A stretch of DNA of 64,000 bases, from assembly GCF_001552255.1 (NCBI RefSeq), contig NZ_BCQV01000009.1, forward strand, positions 16,139 through 80,138, given 5' to 3'. Both the position numbers and the translations under genes were made by a program. The notes below the pieces were generated by a model that had not been told where the DNA came from, made no database searches, and saw nothing but the letters and a program-made list of their open reading frames with translations. Within the stretch, counting starts at the first letter, position 1, and each line of letters starts with the position of its first letter. Positions 18,917 to 28,594 of this stretch are shown here, piece after piece. This DNA comes from Alicyclobacillus shizuokensis NBRC 103103. GTDB lineage: Bacteria; Bacillota; Bacilli; Alicyclobacillales; Alicyclobacillaceae.

Positions 18917-19807
18917 TTGGCGCACTCTGCAGAGCAAGCCAGGTTGGCTGTGGCTGTGGCAGCAGCACTGGAGGCGGGGCGTTACTTTTCCTCCCGCCTA
19001 TATAACGACAAACAGGTCAAGAGCAAGTCTTCGCCCAGCGATTTGGTCACGGATGTGGATCCGAAATGTGAGGACATCATTCGTCGTCATATCCGTTCGT
19101 CGTTTGCCGACGATGCGATTTTGGGGGAGGAGACCACAGAACCCGGTTCCGACGCCGCCCGGGCCGCGGCAAGTCAGGCGGTCGACCAGGAGCGGGTTTG
19201 GGTGGTCGATCCGCTCGACGGTACGACCAACTTTGTCCAGCAGATTCCCCTCTCGGCGGTCTCCATCGCCTATGCCGAGCGGGGGCTGCCGATTGTCGGT
19301 GTGGTGTTTGATCCTTATCGGTCCGAGGTGTTTCTCGGCCTGCGCGGTCAAGGCGCATATCTGTGCAGCGCCGAAGCGGCTGAGGCTTGGATGGGCAGAC
19401 CGGACGAACCGTTGCCCGGGGTGCGCCTCTCTGCATCCGCCCAGGAGACGGTGGCCCGCAGCGTGATCGCCACCGGCTTTCCGTCGCGCCATCCGGTGCG
19501 CGAGAGCCGAGCCGCGGCATTGGCGATAGCTTCCCAGGTCAAGAGCCTGCGTGTGTTGGGCACGGCTGCCATTGAAATGGCGTACGTTGCCGCGGGCCGT
19601 CTGGACGCCTATTGGGAATACGACCTGAACGCCTGGGATCTGGCGGCCGGTGCCCTGTTGGTGACCGAGGCCGGCGGGATTGTCCTTGATGTCGAGGAAC
19701 ACCCATATGATCTCACACTGCGCAACGTGGTGGCGGCCGGACGGGAGAGTCTGGCGCGCGCCTTGTGCGCACGCATTCAGCATGCAGCGCGAACAGGGGA
19801 TGAGTGA
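18917..19807 (+). CDS. Inositol monophosphatase-family phosphatase
   Basis: This magnesium-dependent sugar-phosphate phosphatase has 296 residues. Motif 1 is ILGEETTE, motif 2 is WVVDPLDGTTNF (Asp98 onward) and motif 3 is WEYDLNAWDLAAGALLVTEAGG; together they supply the metal ligands. The substrate may be inositol phosphate, 3'-phosphoadenosine-5'-phosphate or fructose bisphosphate, which sequence does not settle. TTG at 18917 is favoured because GAGAGG lies 9 bases upstream, although TTG at 18908 or 18911 is possible. The stop nearly touches the pncB start. Confidence 0.9.
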   Translation: MAHSAEQARLAVAVAAALEAGRYFSSRLYNDKQVKSKSSPSDLVTDVDPKCEDIIRRHIRSSFADDAILGEETTEPGSDAARAAASQAVDQERVWVVDPLDGTTNFVQQIPLSAVSIAYAERGLPIVGVVFDPYRSEVFLGLRGQGAYLCSAEAAEAWMGRPDEPLPGVRLSASAQETVARSVIATGFPSRHPVRESRAAALAIASQVKSLRVLGTAAIEMAYVAAGRLDAYWEYDLNAWDLAAGALLVTEAGGIVLDVEEHPYDLTLRNVVAAGRESLARALCARIQHAARTGDE

Positions 19808-19809
19808 GC

Positions 19810-21384
19810 ATGACCAGCGAGGTGCGGCAGCCCCTGCGATGTGAGGTGCCGAAGCCGCCGCGGGCCGTCCTGGAGCAGGCGCGGCAGCGGGTGGAGGAGA
19901 TATCGGGCAACGCGGTGTACCGCGACCGTCGGCTGTCGCTGTTGACGGATCTGTACCAGTTGACGATGATGTACGGGCAATACCGGCAGGGGCGGGATGG
20001 CCAATGGGTCGTCTTTGACCTGTTCTACCGCAATAATCCCTGCGGTAACGGCTACGTGATTGCGGCCGGACTGGAGCAGGTCGTGTGGTACCTGCACAAC
20101 CTGCGGTTTACGGACGAGGACATCGCGTATTTGCGCAGCCTGCAGTTGTTCGATGAAGATTTTCTCGAGCGTTTGCGGCGTTTGCGTTTCACGGGTGACT
20201 TGTACGCAGTGCCCGAGGGCACGATTGTATTTCCCAATGAACCGCTGCTGCGCGTGGAAGGCCCGGTATTCGAGCTGCAGTTTGTGGAGTCAGCAGTGCT
20301 TTCTTTTATCAATCACCAGAGTCTTATCGCCACTAAGGCGCAGCGCATGGTGGACGCTGCCCGGACGGACAGGCGCCATCCCGGCGCCAAGGTGCTGGAG
20401 ATGGGGCTGCGCCGGGCCCAGAACGCGGATGCTGCGATTTTTGGCGCGCGGGCCGCGTTCATCGGCGGGTGTGCGGCGACGAGCAACCTGTTGGCGGCGC
20501 AGGCATACAACATCCCTGCGGTCGGCACCATGGCGCACAGCTGGATTCAGAGTTTCCCGAGCGAACTGGAAGCGTTTCGCGCTTACGTCGATACGTTTCC
20601 CGACCATGCGGTGTTGCTGGTGGACACGTATGACGTGCTGCACAGCGGCGTTCCCAACGCGATTCAGATTGCCCGCGAATTGGCCGCCAAAGGCAAGCGG
20701 CTGCTCGGTATCCGCATCGACAGCGGAGATCTTGCCTATTTGTCCAAGCGGGCTCGAGCGATGCTCGACGAGGCTGGGCTGTATGACGTGGGCATCATTG
20801 CCTCGTCGGATCTCGATGAGCGAACCATCCGTGAGCTGGTCATTCAGGAGGCCGAGATCACCGATTGGGGCGTCGGCACCAACCTGATCACCAGCAGCGG
20901 CTGCCCGGCGCTGGGGGCCGTGTACAAGCTGGTCGCGCAGGAGGCGGAAGGCTATATGGTGCCGAAGATCAAGGTCTCCGAAAACCCGGCAAAGATCACC
21001 AATCCAGGGCGCAAGCAGTTGCTGCGCCTGTATGTGCACGGGTACGCATCCGCCGACCTGATTGCGCTGGCCGACGAGACCTACACGGCCAAGCAGCCTC
21101 TGGAATTGTTTGATCCCGTGCACACCTACAAGCGCAAGGTGCTGCGGGAATACGAGATGGAGTCGCTGTTGACCCCGATTTATCTGGGCGGAGAATTGGT
21201 CTATGAGCTTCCCGATGTGCGCGCCATTCGCCGGCGCGTGGAGGACAACATCAGCCGCTTTTCATCGGAGGTGCTGCGACCGGTCAACCCGCACATTTAT
21301 CATGTCGACCTGTCGCAGCCGTTGTGGGATTTGAAGCAGCGGCTCCTGCATGAATGGCGGCCTCGGCAGATGGCCGGCGAGTAG
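19810..21384 (+). CDS. pncB: Nicotinate phosphoribosyltransferase
   Basis: The enzyme joins nicotinate and PRPP to nicotinate mononucleotide in NAD salvage. It has 524 residues. The sequences LLTDLYQLTMMYGQYRQG, FDLFYRNNPCGNGYVIAAGL, EMGLRRAQNADAAIFGARAA, IRIDSGDLAYLSKRAR and DWGVGTNLITSS are characteristic. There is an N-terminal extension of about 30 residues before the usual start of the fold. The ATG at 19810 has AGGGGA 9 bases upstream. The gene begins 2 bases after the phosphatase gene, so they form one operon. Confidence 0.95.
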   Translation: MTSEVRQPLRCEVPKPPRAVLEQARQRVEEISGNAVYRDRRLSLLTDLYQLTMMYGQYRQGRDGQWVVFDLFYRNNPCGNGYVIAAGLEQVVWYLHNLRFTDEDIAYLRSLQLFDEDFLERLRRLRFTGDLYAVPEGTIVFPNEPLLRVEGPVFELQFVESAVLSFINHQSLIATKAQRMVDAARTDRRHPGAKVLEMGLRRAQNADAAIFGARAAFIGGCAATSNLLAAQAYNIPAVGTMAHSWIQSFPSELEAFRAYVDTFPDHAVLLVDTYDVLHSGVPNAIQIARELAAKGKRLLGIRIDSGDLAYLSKRARAMLDEAGLYDVGIIASSDLDERTIRELVIQEAEITDWGVGTNLITSSGCPALGAVYKLVAQEAEGYMVPKIKVSENPAKITNPGRKQLLRLYVHGYASADLIALADETYTAKQPLELFDPVHTYKRKVLREYEMESLLTPIYLGGELVYELPDVRAIRRRVEDNISRFSSEVLRPVNPHIYHVDLSQPLWDLKQRLLHEWRPRQMAGE

Positions 21385-21438
21385 TCGCAGGCGCGCAGGG
21401 CGCGCAGCGGGCCGGTTTTTACAAAAGGAGGAGCAGCC

Positions 21439-22383
21439 ATGAAGGTGATTCGCATTGCTCCCAGGGGCTATTGCCACGGTGTGGTGGATGCGATGGTACT
21501 GGCGCGACAAGCCGCGGAGGACCCATCTCTGCCTCGCCCCATCTATATCTTGGGCATGATTGTTCATAATCAGCACGTGGTGGAGGCGTTCGAAAAGGCG
21601 GGCATCATCACCCTGGACGGGGCCAATCGCCTGGAATTGTTGGAGCAGGTGAAAGAGGGCACGGTCATTTTCACCGCTCACGGAGTCTCTCCGGAGGTGA
21701 AGCGGCGGGCCGCGGAGCGGGGACTGCGCGTAATTGACGCGACGTGCCCAGACGTAACGCGCACGCACGACTTGATCCGCGATAAGGCGGAACAAGGGTA
21801 TGATATTGTTTACATTGGCCGCAGAGGCCATCCGGAGCCGGAAGGGGCTTGCGGCGTCGCGCCCGACTGTGTGCACCTGGTAGAAAACGAACAGGATATT
21901 GAGCGACTCAACCTCAGCAATCCGAAGATCGTTGTGACCAACCAGACCACCATGAGTCAGTGGGATACCGCTCACTTGATGGCGGCGGTCAAGGCAAAGT
22001 ATCCGCAGGCCGAGGTGTATAACGAGTTGTGCATGGCCACTCAAACCCGGCAACAGGCGGTGGCGGAGCAGGCCAAGGAGGCCGACCTGTGCATTGTCGT
22101 CGGTGATCCCCGCAGCAACAACTCGAACCGGCTGGCCCAAGTGTCCGAGGAAATTGCCGGAACAAAGGCCTATCGGGTTGCGGATGTCACGGAGATCCAG
22201 CGAGACTGGCTGAAAGGTGTGAAAACGGTCGCCGTGACGGCCGGCGCTTCCACGCCGACCGCTATCACCAGTGAGGTCATCGCCTACCTGGAACAATTCG
22301 ATGAGAATGACCGGGCGACCTGGGTGCCGGTGCGCACGGCCAGTGTGGACAAGATCTTGCCCACGCCGCGGCGGCGCGCTTAA
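21439..22383 (+). CDS. ispH: 4-hydroxy-3-methylbut-2-enyl diphosphate reductase
   Basis: IspH is the last enzyme of the MEP isoprenoid pathway and makes IPP and DMAPP. It holds a [4Fe-4S] cluster through Cys12 (RGYCHGV), Cys103 ([13 protein letters not shown]) and Cys198 ([11 protein letters not shown]). The 314-residue length and the [19 protein letters not shown] and VTAGASTP motifs are typical. AAAGGAGGAG precedes the ATG. Suf-built clusters would be needed for activity. Confidence 0.97.
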   Translation: MKVIRIAPRGYCHGVVDAMVLARQAAEDPSLPRPIYILGMIVHNQHVVEAFEKAGIITLDGANRLELLEQVKEGTVIFTAHGVSPEVKRRAAERGLRVIDATCPDVTRTHDLIRDKAEQGYDIVYIGRRGHPEPEGACGVAPDCVHLVENEQDIERLNLSNPKIVVTNQTTMSQWDTAHLMAAVKAKYPQAEVYNELCMATQTRQQAVAEQAKEADLCIVVGDPRSNNSNRLAQVSEEIAGTKAYRVADVTEIQRDWLKGVKTVAVTAGASTPTAITSEVIAYLEQFDENDRATWVPVRTASVDKILPTPRRRA

Positions 22384-22409
22384 CGTCGAAATGGTTGGGA
22401 GAGGTGTGC

Positions 22410-22604
22410 GTGGTCCTCACGGTGACCTTGGTCGTGTTGTTCCTGCTGGCGGTGGTCTGCTGGTTTGTGCGCAAGAAAACCCTGCGCGGACTGTTTGCCA
22501 CCCTGGCAATTCTCTTCTTTCTGGCCTTTATGGGGCTGCTGGGATATGACATCGGCTATCAGGCGGGGGTGCGCGGTGTGCACATCTTGGGTTTCCTGAT
22601 GTAG
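22410..22604 (+). CDS. Small two-helix membrane protein
   Basis: The 64-residue product has two hydrophobic helices (LTVTLVVLFLLAVVCWFV and GLFATLAILFFLAFMGLLGY) joined by a basic turn RKKTLR, which should face the cytoplasm. The C-terminus is short. GTG at 22410 has GAGAGG 5 bases upstream; TTG at 22395 is an in-frame alternative. It follows ispH by 26 bases. Function is unknown. The 182 bases from here to proS contain no gene and no T-box features. Confidence 0.65.
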   Translation: MVLTVTLVVLFLLAVVCWFVRKKTLRGLFATLAILFFLAFMGLLGYDIGYQAGVRGVHILGFLM

Positions 22605-22786
22605 CGAGCAGCCGGTCGAGGCGCCAGTCCACTCCGCGTGTCAGGTTAAGGCAGGCGTGAGGGGTTAGGAACAAGCTTATCCGTCCGATACTGACGACTA
22701 GGAGACGGTCACTACGGCGGCTGAGAGTCGGCCGGCGGCGCCTGGTCATGGATGGGTGCTGGTATGAACGATGTGGGAGGATGCAG

Positions 22787-24238
22787 ATGGCGAAGCAGGA
22801 TAAAGAGTTTGTGAAGGAAATCACGCCCCAGAGTGAAGACTTTTCACGGTGGTACATTGACGTGATTCAAAAGGCCGACTTGATGGACTACGCGCCGGTG
22901 CGCGGCTGCATCGTGTTCAAGCCGGACGGGTACGAACTGTGGGAGGCCTGCCAACGCGAACTGGATGTTCGCTTCAAGCGGACAGGCCACCGCAACGCCT
23001 ATTTCCCGTTGTTTATTCCGGAGAGCTTCTTTGAGAAGGAAAAGGAGCACGTGGAGGGATTCAACCCGGAGCTGCCCTGGGTGACCGAGGCGGGCGGAGA
23101 AAAACTGGAGGAACGCTTGGCCATCCGCCCCACATCGGAGACAGTCATTGGCCACATGTATGCGCGCTGGATTCACTCATATCGGGATTTACCCGTGCTC
23201 ATCAACCAATGGGCGAACGTGGTGCGCTGGGAGAAGCGGACCCTGCCGTTTTTACGCACCAGTGAATTTCTCTGGCAGGAGGGGCACACGGCCCACGCGA
23301 CGGCCGAGGAGGCGGAGCGGGAGACGCGCCAGATGCTCGATGTGTACACCGACTTTGTCGAGAACGTGCTGGCGGTTCCGGTCTTCCGCGGGCAAAAGAC
23401 ACCTTCGGAGAAGTTCGCCGGTGCGGTGGCCACGTACTCGCTGGAAGCGATGATGAAGGACGGCAAGGCCTTGCAGGCGGCCACGTCCCACTACCTGGGG
23501 CAGAATTTCGCCAAGGGGTTTGAGATCAAGTATTTGGACAAGGACAACCAGCTGAAATACGTGTACACCACTTCCTGGGGCATCAGCACCCGCATCCTGG
23601 GGGCCATCATCATGGTGCACGGCGACGACAAAGGCTTGGTGCTGCCGCCCAAAATCGCGCCCACCCAGGTAATCATCGTGCCCATTGGCCCGCAGAAAGA
23701 GCGGGCGCGGGTTGTCGAACACGCCGGAACGCTGCGCGATCAACTCCTGTCGGCCGGGTGGCGGGTGCGCATGGATGACCGCGAAGATTTCAGCCCCGGT
23801 TGGAAGTTTAACGAATACGAAATGCGGGGCGTCCCGATTCGTCTGGAGCTGGGACCGCGCGACATCGCCAGCGGTCAAGTGACGTTGGCGCGCCGCGACA
23901 CCGGGGAGAAGTTGGCCGTGCCGGAGAGCGAATTGGCGGCCAGGCTGCCGCAGTTGATGGACGATATCCAGGCGACGATGTATCAAAAGGCCAAACAGTT
24001 CGCCGACGACCATTCGCACATCGCGCACAGCCTCGGCGAGATCACCGAGATCATCCAGAGCCAGCGAGGTTTCGTGTTGGCCGGATGGTGTGGCGATGAC
24101 GGGTGTGAACGGCGGATTAAGGAGGAAGCGGGGGCGACCAGCCGCAACATCCCGTTCCAGCCGCCGCAGACGTTGCCGACCTGCGCGGTGTGCGGACGTC
24201 CTGCCGCGCATTCTGTGTGGTACGCGAAAGCATACTGA
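22787..24238 (+). CDS. proS: Prolyl-tRNA synthetase (short, archaeal/eukaryal-type)
   Basis: The enzyme charges tRNA-Pro. At 483 residues it is the short ProRS form without the internal editing domain of the 560-residue bacterial type. Class II motifs appear as RPTSETVIGHMYARW, WEKRTLPFLRTSEFLWQEGHTAHA and TTSWGISTRILGAIIMVHGD. The C-terminal zinc-binding domain has cysteines in WCGDDGCERRI and TCAVCGRPA. The ATG at 22787 has GGGAGG 6 bases upstream. It begins a run of proline-linked genes. Confidence 0.96.
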   Translation: MAKQDKEFVKEITPQSEDFSRWYIDVIQKADLMDYAPVRGCIVFKPDGYELWEACQRELDVRFKRTGHRNAYFPLFIPESFFEKEKEHVEGFNPELPWVTEAGGEKLEERLAIRPTSETVIGHMYARWIHSYRDLPVLINQWANVVRWEKRTLPFLRTSEFLWQEGHTAHATAEEAERETRQMLDVYTDFVENVLAVPVFRGQKTPSEKFAGAVATYSLEAMMKDGKALQAATSHYLGQNFAKGFEIKYLDKDNQLKYVYTTSWGISTRILGAIIMVHGDDKGLVLPPKIAPTQVIIVPIGPQKERARVVEHAGTLRDQLLSAGWRVRMDDREDFSPGWKFNEYEMRGVPIRLELGPRDIASGQVTLARRDTGEKLAVPESELAARLPQLMDDIQATMYQKAKQFADDHSHIAHSLGEITEIIQSQRGFVLAGWCGDDGCERRIKEEAGATSRNIPFQPPQTLPTCAVCGRPAAHSVWYAKAY

Positions 24239-24259
24239 GTGGATAGGGGGGACGCACAC

Positions 24260-25174
24260 ATGGAAGCCATTCTGAGGTCGTTCTTTCAGGCGTTGGCGGC
24301 CAACTCGTTGGCAAATCGCTGGGCCAAGCGGTACGGATTGCGCCTGGGCGCCCAGCGGTTTGTCGCCGGTGAGACCATCGCGGATGCCATCGATACGATT
24401 CGCGCCCTTAACCGCTCCGGTATGAAGGTGACGCTCGACCATCTGGGGGAGTTTGTCCGCGATGAGGTGGAGGCCCGGGATGCTGCCAAGGTGTGTGTGC
24501 GGACACTGACTGCTATCCACGAGTCCGGCGTCGATGCCACACTGTCGTTGAAGATGACGCAGTTGGGGTTGGACATCCGGCGCGAGCTGTGCATGGAAAA
24601 TATGCGCTGGATTCTGGATACGGCCGGCCGGTATGGGATCTTGGTCACCATCGATATGGAGGACTATCAACACTGTCAGGTGACCCTCGATATCCTGGAC
24701 GAGTTGCGTCGCGACTACAGCAATGTGGGAACGGTGATTCAGGCCTATCTGTTCCGCAGCCTGGAGGATGTCGAGCGCCTGGGAGCAGAGGGAGTGCACC
24801 TGCGCATCGTCAAAGGCGCGTACAAAGAGCCGGCCTCAGTGGCCTTTCAGGACAAATCGCAGGTGGACGCCAACTACCTGCGCCTGCTGGAGACGCAGCT
24901 GCAAAGCCGCGGCTTCACCGCCATTGCCACGCATGATCCGGCCATCATTGCGCATGCCAAGCGGTTCATTGCCGAACACCGCATCCCGCAGGACAAATAC
25001 GAGTTTCAGATGCTGTACGGCATTGCCACGCAGCTGCAGAGCCAACTGGTTGCAGAAGGGTATCCGCTGCGCATCTACGTGCCGTATGGAAACGACTGGT
25101 TTGGCTACTTCATGCGCAGGCTGGCGGAACGGCCGGCGAACGTGGCGTTTGTGCTACGGGGGCTGTTTCACTGA
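24260..25174 (+). CDS. Proline dehydrogenase
   Basis: This FAD enzyme oxidises proline to pyrroline-5-carboxylate. The 304-residue single-domain form matches Bacillus PutB/FadM-type PRODH. Signatures are TLDHLGEFV, LSLKMTQLGLDI, ILVTIDMEDYQH, VGTVIQAYLFRSLEDVERL, RIVKGAYKEPASVAFQDK, IATHDPAII, EFQMLYGI and YVPYGNDWFGYFMRRLAERP. AGGGGGG lies 8 bases before the ATG. It follows proS by 21 bases. The partner enzyme P5C dehydrogenase is not in the window. Confidence 0.95.
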   Translation: MEAILRSFFQALAANSLANRWAKRYGLRLGAQRFVAGETIADAIDTIRALNRSGMKVTLDHLGEFVRDEVEARDAAKVCVRTLTAIHESGVDATLSLKMTQLGLDIRRELCMENMRWILDTAGRYGILVTIDMEDYQHCQVTLDILDELRRDYSNVGTVIQAYLFRSLEDVERLGAEGVHLRIVKGAYKEPASVAFQDKSQVDANYLRLLETQLQSRGFTAIATHDPAIIAHAKRFIAEHRIPQDKYEFQMLYGIATQLQSQLVAEGYPLRIYVPYGNDWFGYFMRRLAERPANVAFVLRGLFH

Positions 25175-25354
25175 GCCTTCGCGGGTGGACTCGCGCGTGC
25201 GGTGCTATAAGGAGATGGGGGCCAGGTGTCCCCCTCCTTACGAATCCATCGCTTAGAAACCTGATTATGCCATATGTTACACTGGGGCAGAAGGGAAGGG
25301 CCGGGACGCCTGCGACAGCTTTCGGTCCTCGCCGGTCTTGAGGGGGAAGCCGCC

Positions 25355-26962
25355 GTGGAAACGACGATTCTGTGCATCTTGCTGGTTGTGGTCATCGTAC
25401 CGCCGATTGCGTTTGTCGGCTACATGTACGCGCTCTCCAAGAAACCGCAGCATTCGGTGATTCGCGCCCACCCCTATCTGGGGTGGCTGCGCTATTTGCT
25501 GGAGAAGCTGGGCCCTGAGTTTCGCCAGTACTGGTTTGACCACGACACCGCCGGCAAGCCGTTTTCGCGGGCGGACTACCTGGCGGTCGTGTTTGCCAGC
25601 AAATACCGAACGGACCTCATCAGTTTTGGCGCCAAGCGCGATTACGAACAGCCCGGTTTCTATCTCTCCAACGCGTTGTTTCCGAAGTTGGCCGAGGAAC
25701 TGCGCGTGGACAACGGCGCTGTGGTGCCGGCTCACAAGTATGAAATCGTCAAGGAGACCCTGTTCACTCGGCACGAGCGAATGGTCGCCGACAAAGCGCG
25801 GAAGTGGTTATACACGGACGAGGATGCGATTGTGGTCGGCCCGCAACGGCGTCACCCGTGGCGATTGCAAGGCATGTTTGGCGCGTCGGCCACATCCTAC
25901 GGGGCGGTGGGCGAGCATTACATCCGAAGCACCGGAAACGGCGTGCGGATGGCGGGCGGATCGTGGATCAACACGGGCGAAGGGGGCGTGGCTCCGGAGC
26001 ACCTGGAGACGGGGGCCGATGTGATTGCCCAGATTGGCCCGGGCCTGTTTGGGTATCGGGACGATGCGGGGAACTTCTCGCTGGCGGAGTTTGTCAAGAA
26101 GGCGAACGAACCCAACATCAAGGCGTTTGAACTGAAGTTTGGGCAAGGGGCGAAGATTCGCGGCGGACACCTGGAGGGCGCCAAAGTCAACGCCAAAATC
26201 GCCGCCATCCGCAAGGTGTCGCTGGGCCAGACGGTGAACTCCCCCAACCGCTTTCCGTTTTTGCAGAACGAGGAGCAGGCGTTGCGTTTTGTGCGGACCC
26301 TGCAGGTGGAAGGCGGGAAACCGGTTGGCATCAAGATTGTCGTAGGCGATGCCAAGCGCCTTGTGACTCTGTTTGAGGCGATGCAGCGGCTGGACATTTA
26401 TCCGGACTTTATCACCGTTGACGGCGGCGAAGGGGGCTCAGGCGCCACCTTCAAGGCGATGGCGGACAGCATGGGTCTGCCGCTGTACGCCGCCTTGCTG
26501 ACGCTGGACGACGTGGCCCGCGAGATGGGCGTGCGCGATAAGTTTGTCGTGTTCGCCTCGGGCAAGTTGATTACGCCGGACAAGGTCGCCATCGCGCTGG
26601 CGCTGGGGGCGGACTGTGTCAATTCGGCCCGCGGCTTCATGATGGCCAACGGCTGCATCATGGCGTTGCAGTGTCATACGGGCAAGTGTCCGACCGGCGT
26701 AACCACGACGGATCCGAAGTACCAGGCGGCGCTGGTACCGGAGGAGAAGCAGTGGCGGGTGATGAACTACATTCTGCAGATGCGCGAGAGCCTGTTTGCG
26801 CTGGCGGCGGCTGCCGGTCTGGAAAGCCCGCGCCAGTTGAGCCGCGAGCATGTGGTATATAAGAACGAGTACGGGCGTAGCGTGCGGGTCAGCGAATTGT
26901 TTCCCTACCCGGCCCCCCGGCAGGGAGCGAAGCCGGCGCCAGACGCGCGGGGAGCGGTGTGA
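25355..26962 (+). CDS. Membrane-anchored FMN-binding glutamate synthase-family protein
   Basis: The 535-residue protein begins with one membrane helix (CILLVVVIVPPIAFVGYMYAL) and continues as a glutamate-synthase FMN barrel. The barrel shows PFLQNEEQALRFV, GIKIVVGDAK, FITVDGGEGGSGATFKAMAD and KFVVFASGKLITPDKVAIALALGADCVNSARGFM. A cluster-binding segment CIMALQCHTGKCPTG matches the 3Fe-4S site of GltB. The amidotransferase domain is missing, so it is not a full GOGAT. GTG at 25355 is preceded by AGGGGG. Relatives are often annotated simply as FMN-binding glutamate synthase family. The substrate is unknown. Confidence 0.88.
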   Translation: METTILCILLVVVIVPPIAFVGYMYALSKKPQHSVIRAHPYLGWLRYLLEKLGPEFRQYWFDHDTAGKPFSRADYLAVVFASKYRTDLISFGAKRDYEQPGFYLSNALFPKLAEELRVDNGAVVPAHKYEIVKETLFTRHERMVADKARKWLYTDEDAIVVGPQRRHPWRLQGMFGASATSYGAVGEHYIRSTGNGVRMAGGSWINTGEGGVAPEHLETGADVIAQIGPGLFGYRDDAGNFSLAEFVKKANEPNIKAFELKFGQGAKIRGGHLEGAKVNAKIAAIRKVSLGQTVNSPNRFPFLQNEEQALRFVRTLQVEGGKPVGIKIVVGDAKRLVTLFEAMQRLDIYPDFITVDGGEGGSGATFKAMADSMGLPLYAALLTLDDVAREMGVRDKFVVFASGKLITPDKVAIALALGADCVNSARGFMMANGCIMALQCHTGKCPTGVTTTDPKYQAALVPEEKQWRVMNYILQMRESLFALAAAAGLESPRQLSREHVVYKNEYGRSVRVSELFPYPAPRQGAKPAPDARGAV

Positions 26963-26986
26963 CGAAAAGCGCAGGAGGATGAGACG

Positions 26987-28087
26987 ATGGAAAATCGACT
27001 CGCGGACCGGCGTCACCGTCTGTATCGATTGATGCAGGAACAGGGCGTCGAAACGGCTGTCGTGGCCTCGGTGCCGAGCATCTATTACCTGACCGGGGTG
27101 TGGGTGGAACCGGGCGAACGGGTGCATGCCCTCATTCTGCGGGCGGACGGGGACCCCGTTTGGGTGGCGGCGGAAATGTTCAAGCAGGAGATTGAGGGCA
27201 GCGGGGTGGAGATGCACTATTTCCAGGACGGGGACAATCCGTATGAGCGGTTGGCCGAGGTCATCGGCAGCGGCAAGAACCTGGTTGTGGACGGGGAGTG
27301 GCCGACTCGCCACCTGCTGGGCCTGGCGTCCGCCCTGCGCCTGGAACGGTTGCCAGGGAATGCGGATTTGCTCCTGCAGCGCCTGCGCGTCATCAAGGAT
27401 GACCAAGAGATCCAGGCGCTGGAACGGGCCTCCCAGATGGCGGACGCGGTGGTCGGGAAGCTGGCCGAACAGTTGCGTCCCGGCATGAGCGAGCGGGCGG
27501 CGGCCGAACTGCTGGCCGGTCTGTGGCGGGAGGCGGGCGCTCTGCAGATGTCCTTTCCGCCCATAATCGCGTCCGGGAAGCAAGGGGCCGCCCCTCATCA
27601 CGAACCGGACGACACCCCGCTGGCCCGAAACAGCACGGTGATTGTCGACACTGGAGGCGTTTACGACCACTACTGCAGCGACATCACGCGCACCTTTGTC
27701 TTGGGCCGCCCGAGCGAGGAGATGGAGCGGGTGTACAAAGTGGTGTGGGCCGCCCAGCAGGCGGGTGTGCAGGCGGCCAAGCCGGGACGCACGCTCCACG
27801 ATGTGGATGCGGCCGTGCGGGAAGTGATCATGGAGGCTGGGTATGGAGAATACTTCACCCACCGCACCGGGCACGGGGTGGGGTTGGACATTCACGAGGC
27901 GCCGTACGTGATGGCGGGCAACACACAGGTGCTGGAACCGGGCATGGTGATGAGCGTGGAACCCGGGGTGTACCTGCCGGGGAAGTTTGGGGTACGCATC
28001 GAGGACCTGGTGGTGGTGGAAGAAGGAGGCGCTCGTTCGTTGAACAGGGCGGCCAAGACCTGGGAGTCGATGTGCTTGGACGTGTGA
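26987..28087 (+). CDS. M24-family Xaa-Pro peptidase
   Basis: This two-metal peptidase cleaves the bond before proline in short peptides. It has 366 residues: a creatinase-like N-terminal domain and the pita-bread catalytic domain. Metal ligands are visible as the Asp in VDTGGVYD, the Asp in SDITRTF, the His in RTGHGVGLDIHE, the Glu in SVEPGVYLPG and the Glu in RIEDLVVV. AGGAGG precedes the ATG. It is the last gene in the proline-linked run; Xaa-Pro dipeptidase (pepQ-like) versus aminopeptidase is not decided by sequence. Confidence 0.93.
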   Translation: MENRLADRRHRLYRLMQEQGVETAVVASVPSIYYLTGVWVEPGERVHALILRADGDPVWVAAEMFKQEIEGSGVEMHYFQDGDNPYERLAEVIGSGKNLVVDGEWPTRHLLGLASALRLERLPGNADLLLQRLRVIKDDQEIQALERASQMADAVVGKLAEQLRPGMSERAAAELLAGLWREAGALQMSFPPIIASGKQGAAPHHEPDDTPLARNSTVIVDTGGVYDHYCSDITRTFVLGRPSEEMERVYKVVWAAQQAGVQAAKPGRTLHDVDAAVREVIMEAGYGEYFTHRTGHGVGLDIHEAPYVMAGNTQVLEPGMVMSVEPGVYLPGKFGVRIEDLVVVEEGGARSLNRAAKTWESMCLDV

Positions 28088-28184
28088 GCGCGGCGCTGCA
28101 GTCAGGCACCGAATGACGTGCAGCGAGGGAACAAGAGCCGCGGAATGGCCAGGCCGGAGCCGACTGCGCTTTTTGCGGCGCCGG

Positions 28185-28496
28185 CTATTCTGCGTCCTTT
28201 TCCAACATGGCGATGGGGACGGCGATTTCGGCGCCATCGGACATGCGGGTGCCCCATGCCATGATGCCCTTCACTTTTGACACGGTCAGCCGGTCGTACT
28301 CCTCGGCCAATCGGTAGGTTTCTCCGATGGCAATGCGGATGTCTTGCTGAACGAGGTACGATTTAGCCAAATACCACTTTTTCATCAGGACTTCGTACTC
28401 GCTCCAGTTTTCTGCGTCATAAGCGCGCTGCCCCTTTTGCTGCAGCTCCTTCATCTCACGCTGCAGCTGTTCCGGCGTCATGTCGCTGTACAGCAC
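28185..28496 (-). CDS. DUF1811 protein (YfhH-like)
   Basis: The 103-residue product matches the pattern of Bacillus YfhH: YSDMTPEQLQREMKELQQKG at the N-terminus, an helical middle with KAYL-like YLAKSYL, then a C-terminal SH3-like part (LTVSKVKGIMAWGTRM and AVPIAMLE). Its function is unknown. GTG at 28496 has GGGAGGG 7 bases upstream. A minus-strand TATAAT at 28532-28527 is a likely -10. Confidence 0.8.
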   Translation of the reverse strand: MLYSDMTPEQLQREMKELQQKGQRAYDAENWSEYEVLMKKWYLAKSYLVQQDIRIAIGETYRLAEEYDRLTVSKVKGIMAWGTRMSDGAEIAVPIAMLEKDAE

Positions 28497-28594
28497 GCCA
28501 TTTCCCTCCCTTTCTTGTACCCTTTGATTATACCGCATGCAGGGATGGCCTGACGGGGGCCCGAAGACCCGGTGGCGGGCGAAGGCGGGGTGTC

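Noticed and set aside
22605..22786. T-box leader in front of proS
   Set aside because: The region lacks the conserved TGGNACCGCG antiterminator sequence and is too short for a full T-box.
23252..24799. 515-residue minus-strand reading frame
   Set aside because: It is antisense to proS and proline dehydrogenase, both of which have strong family motifs.
26438..28237. 599-residue minus-strand reading frame
   Set aside because: It lies opposite the M24 peptidase and GltS-like genes, has His/Arg/Pro-rich antisense composition and no start signal.
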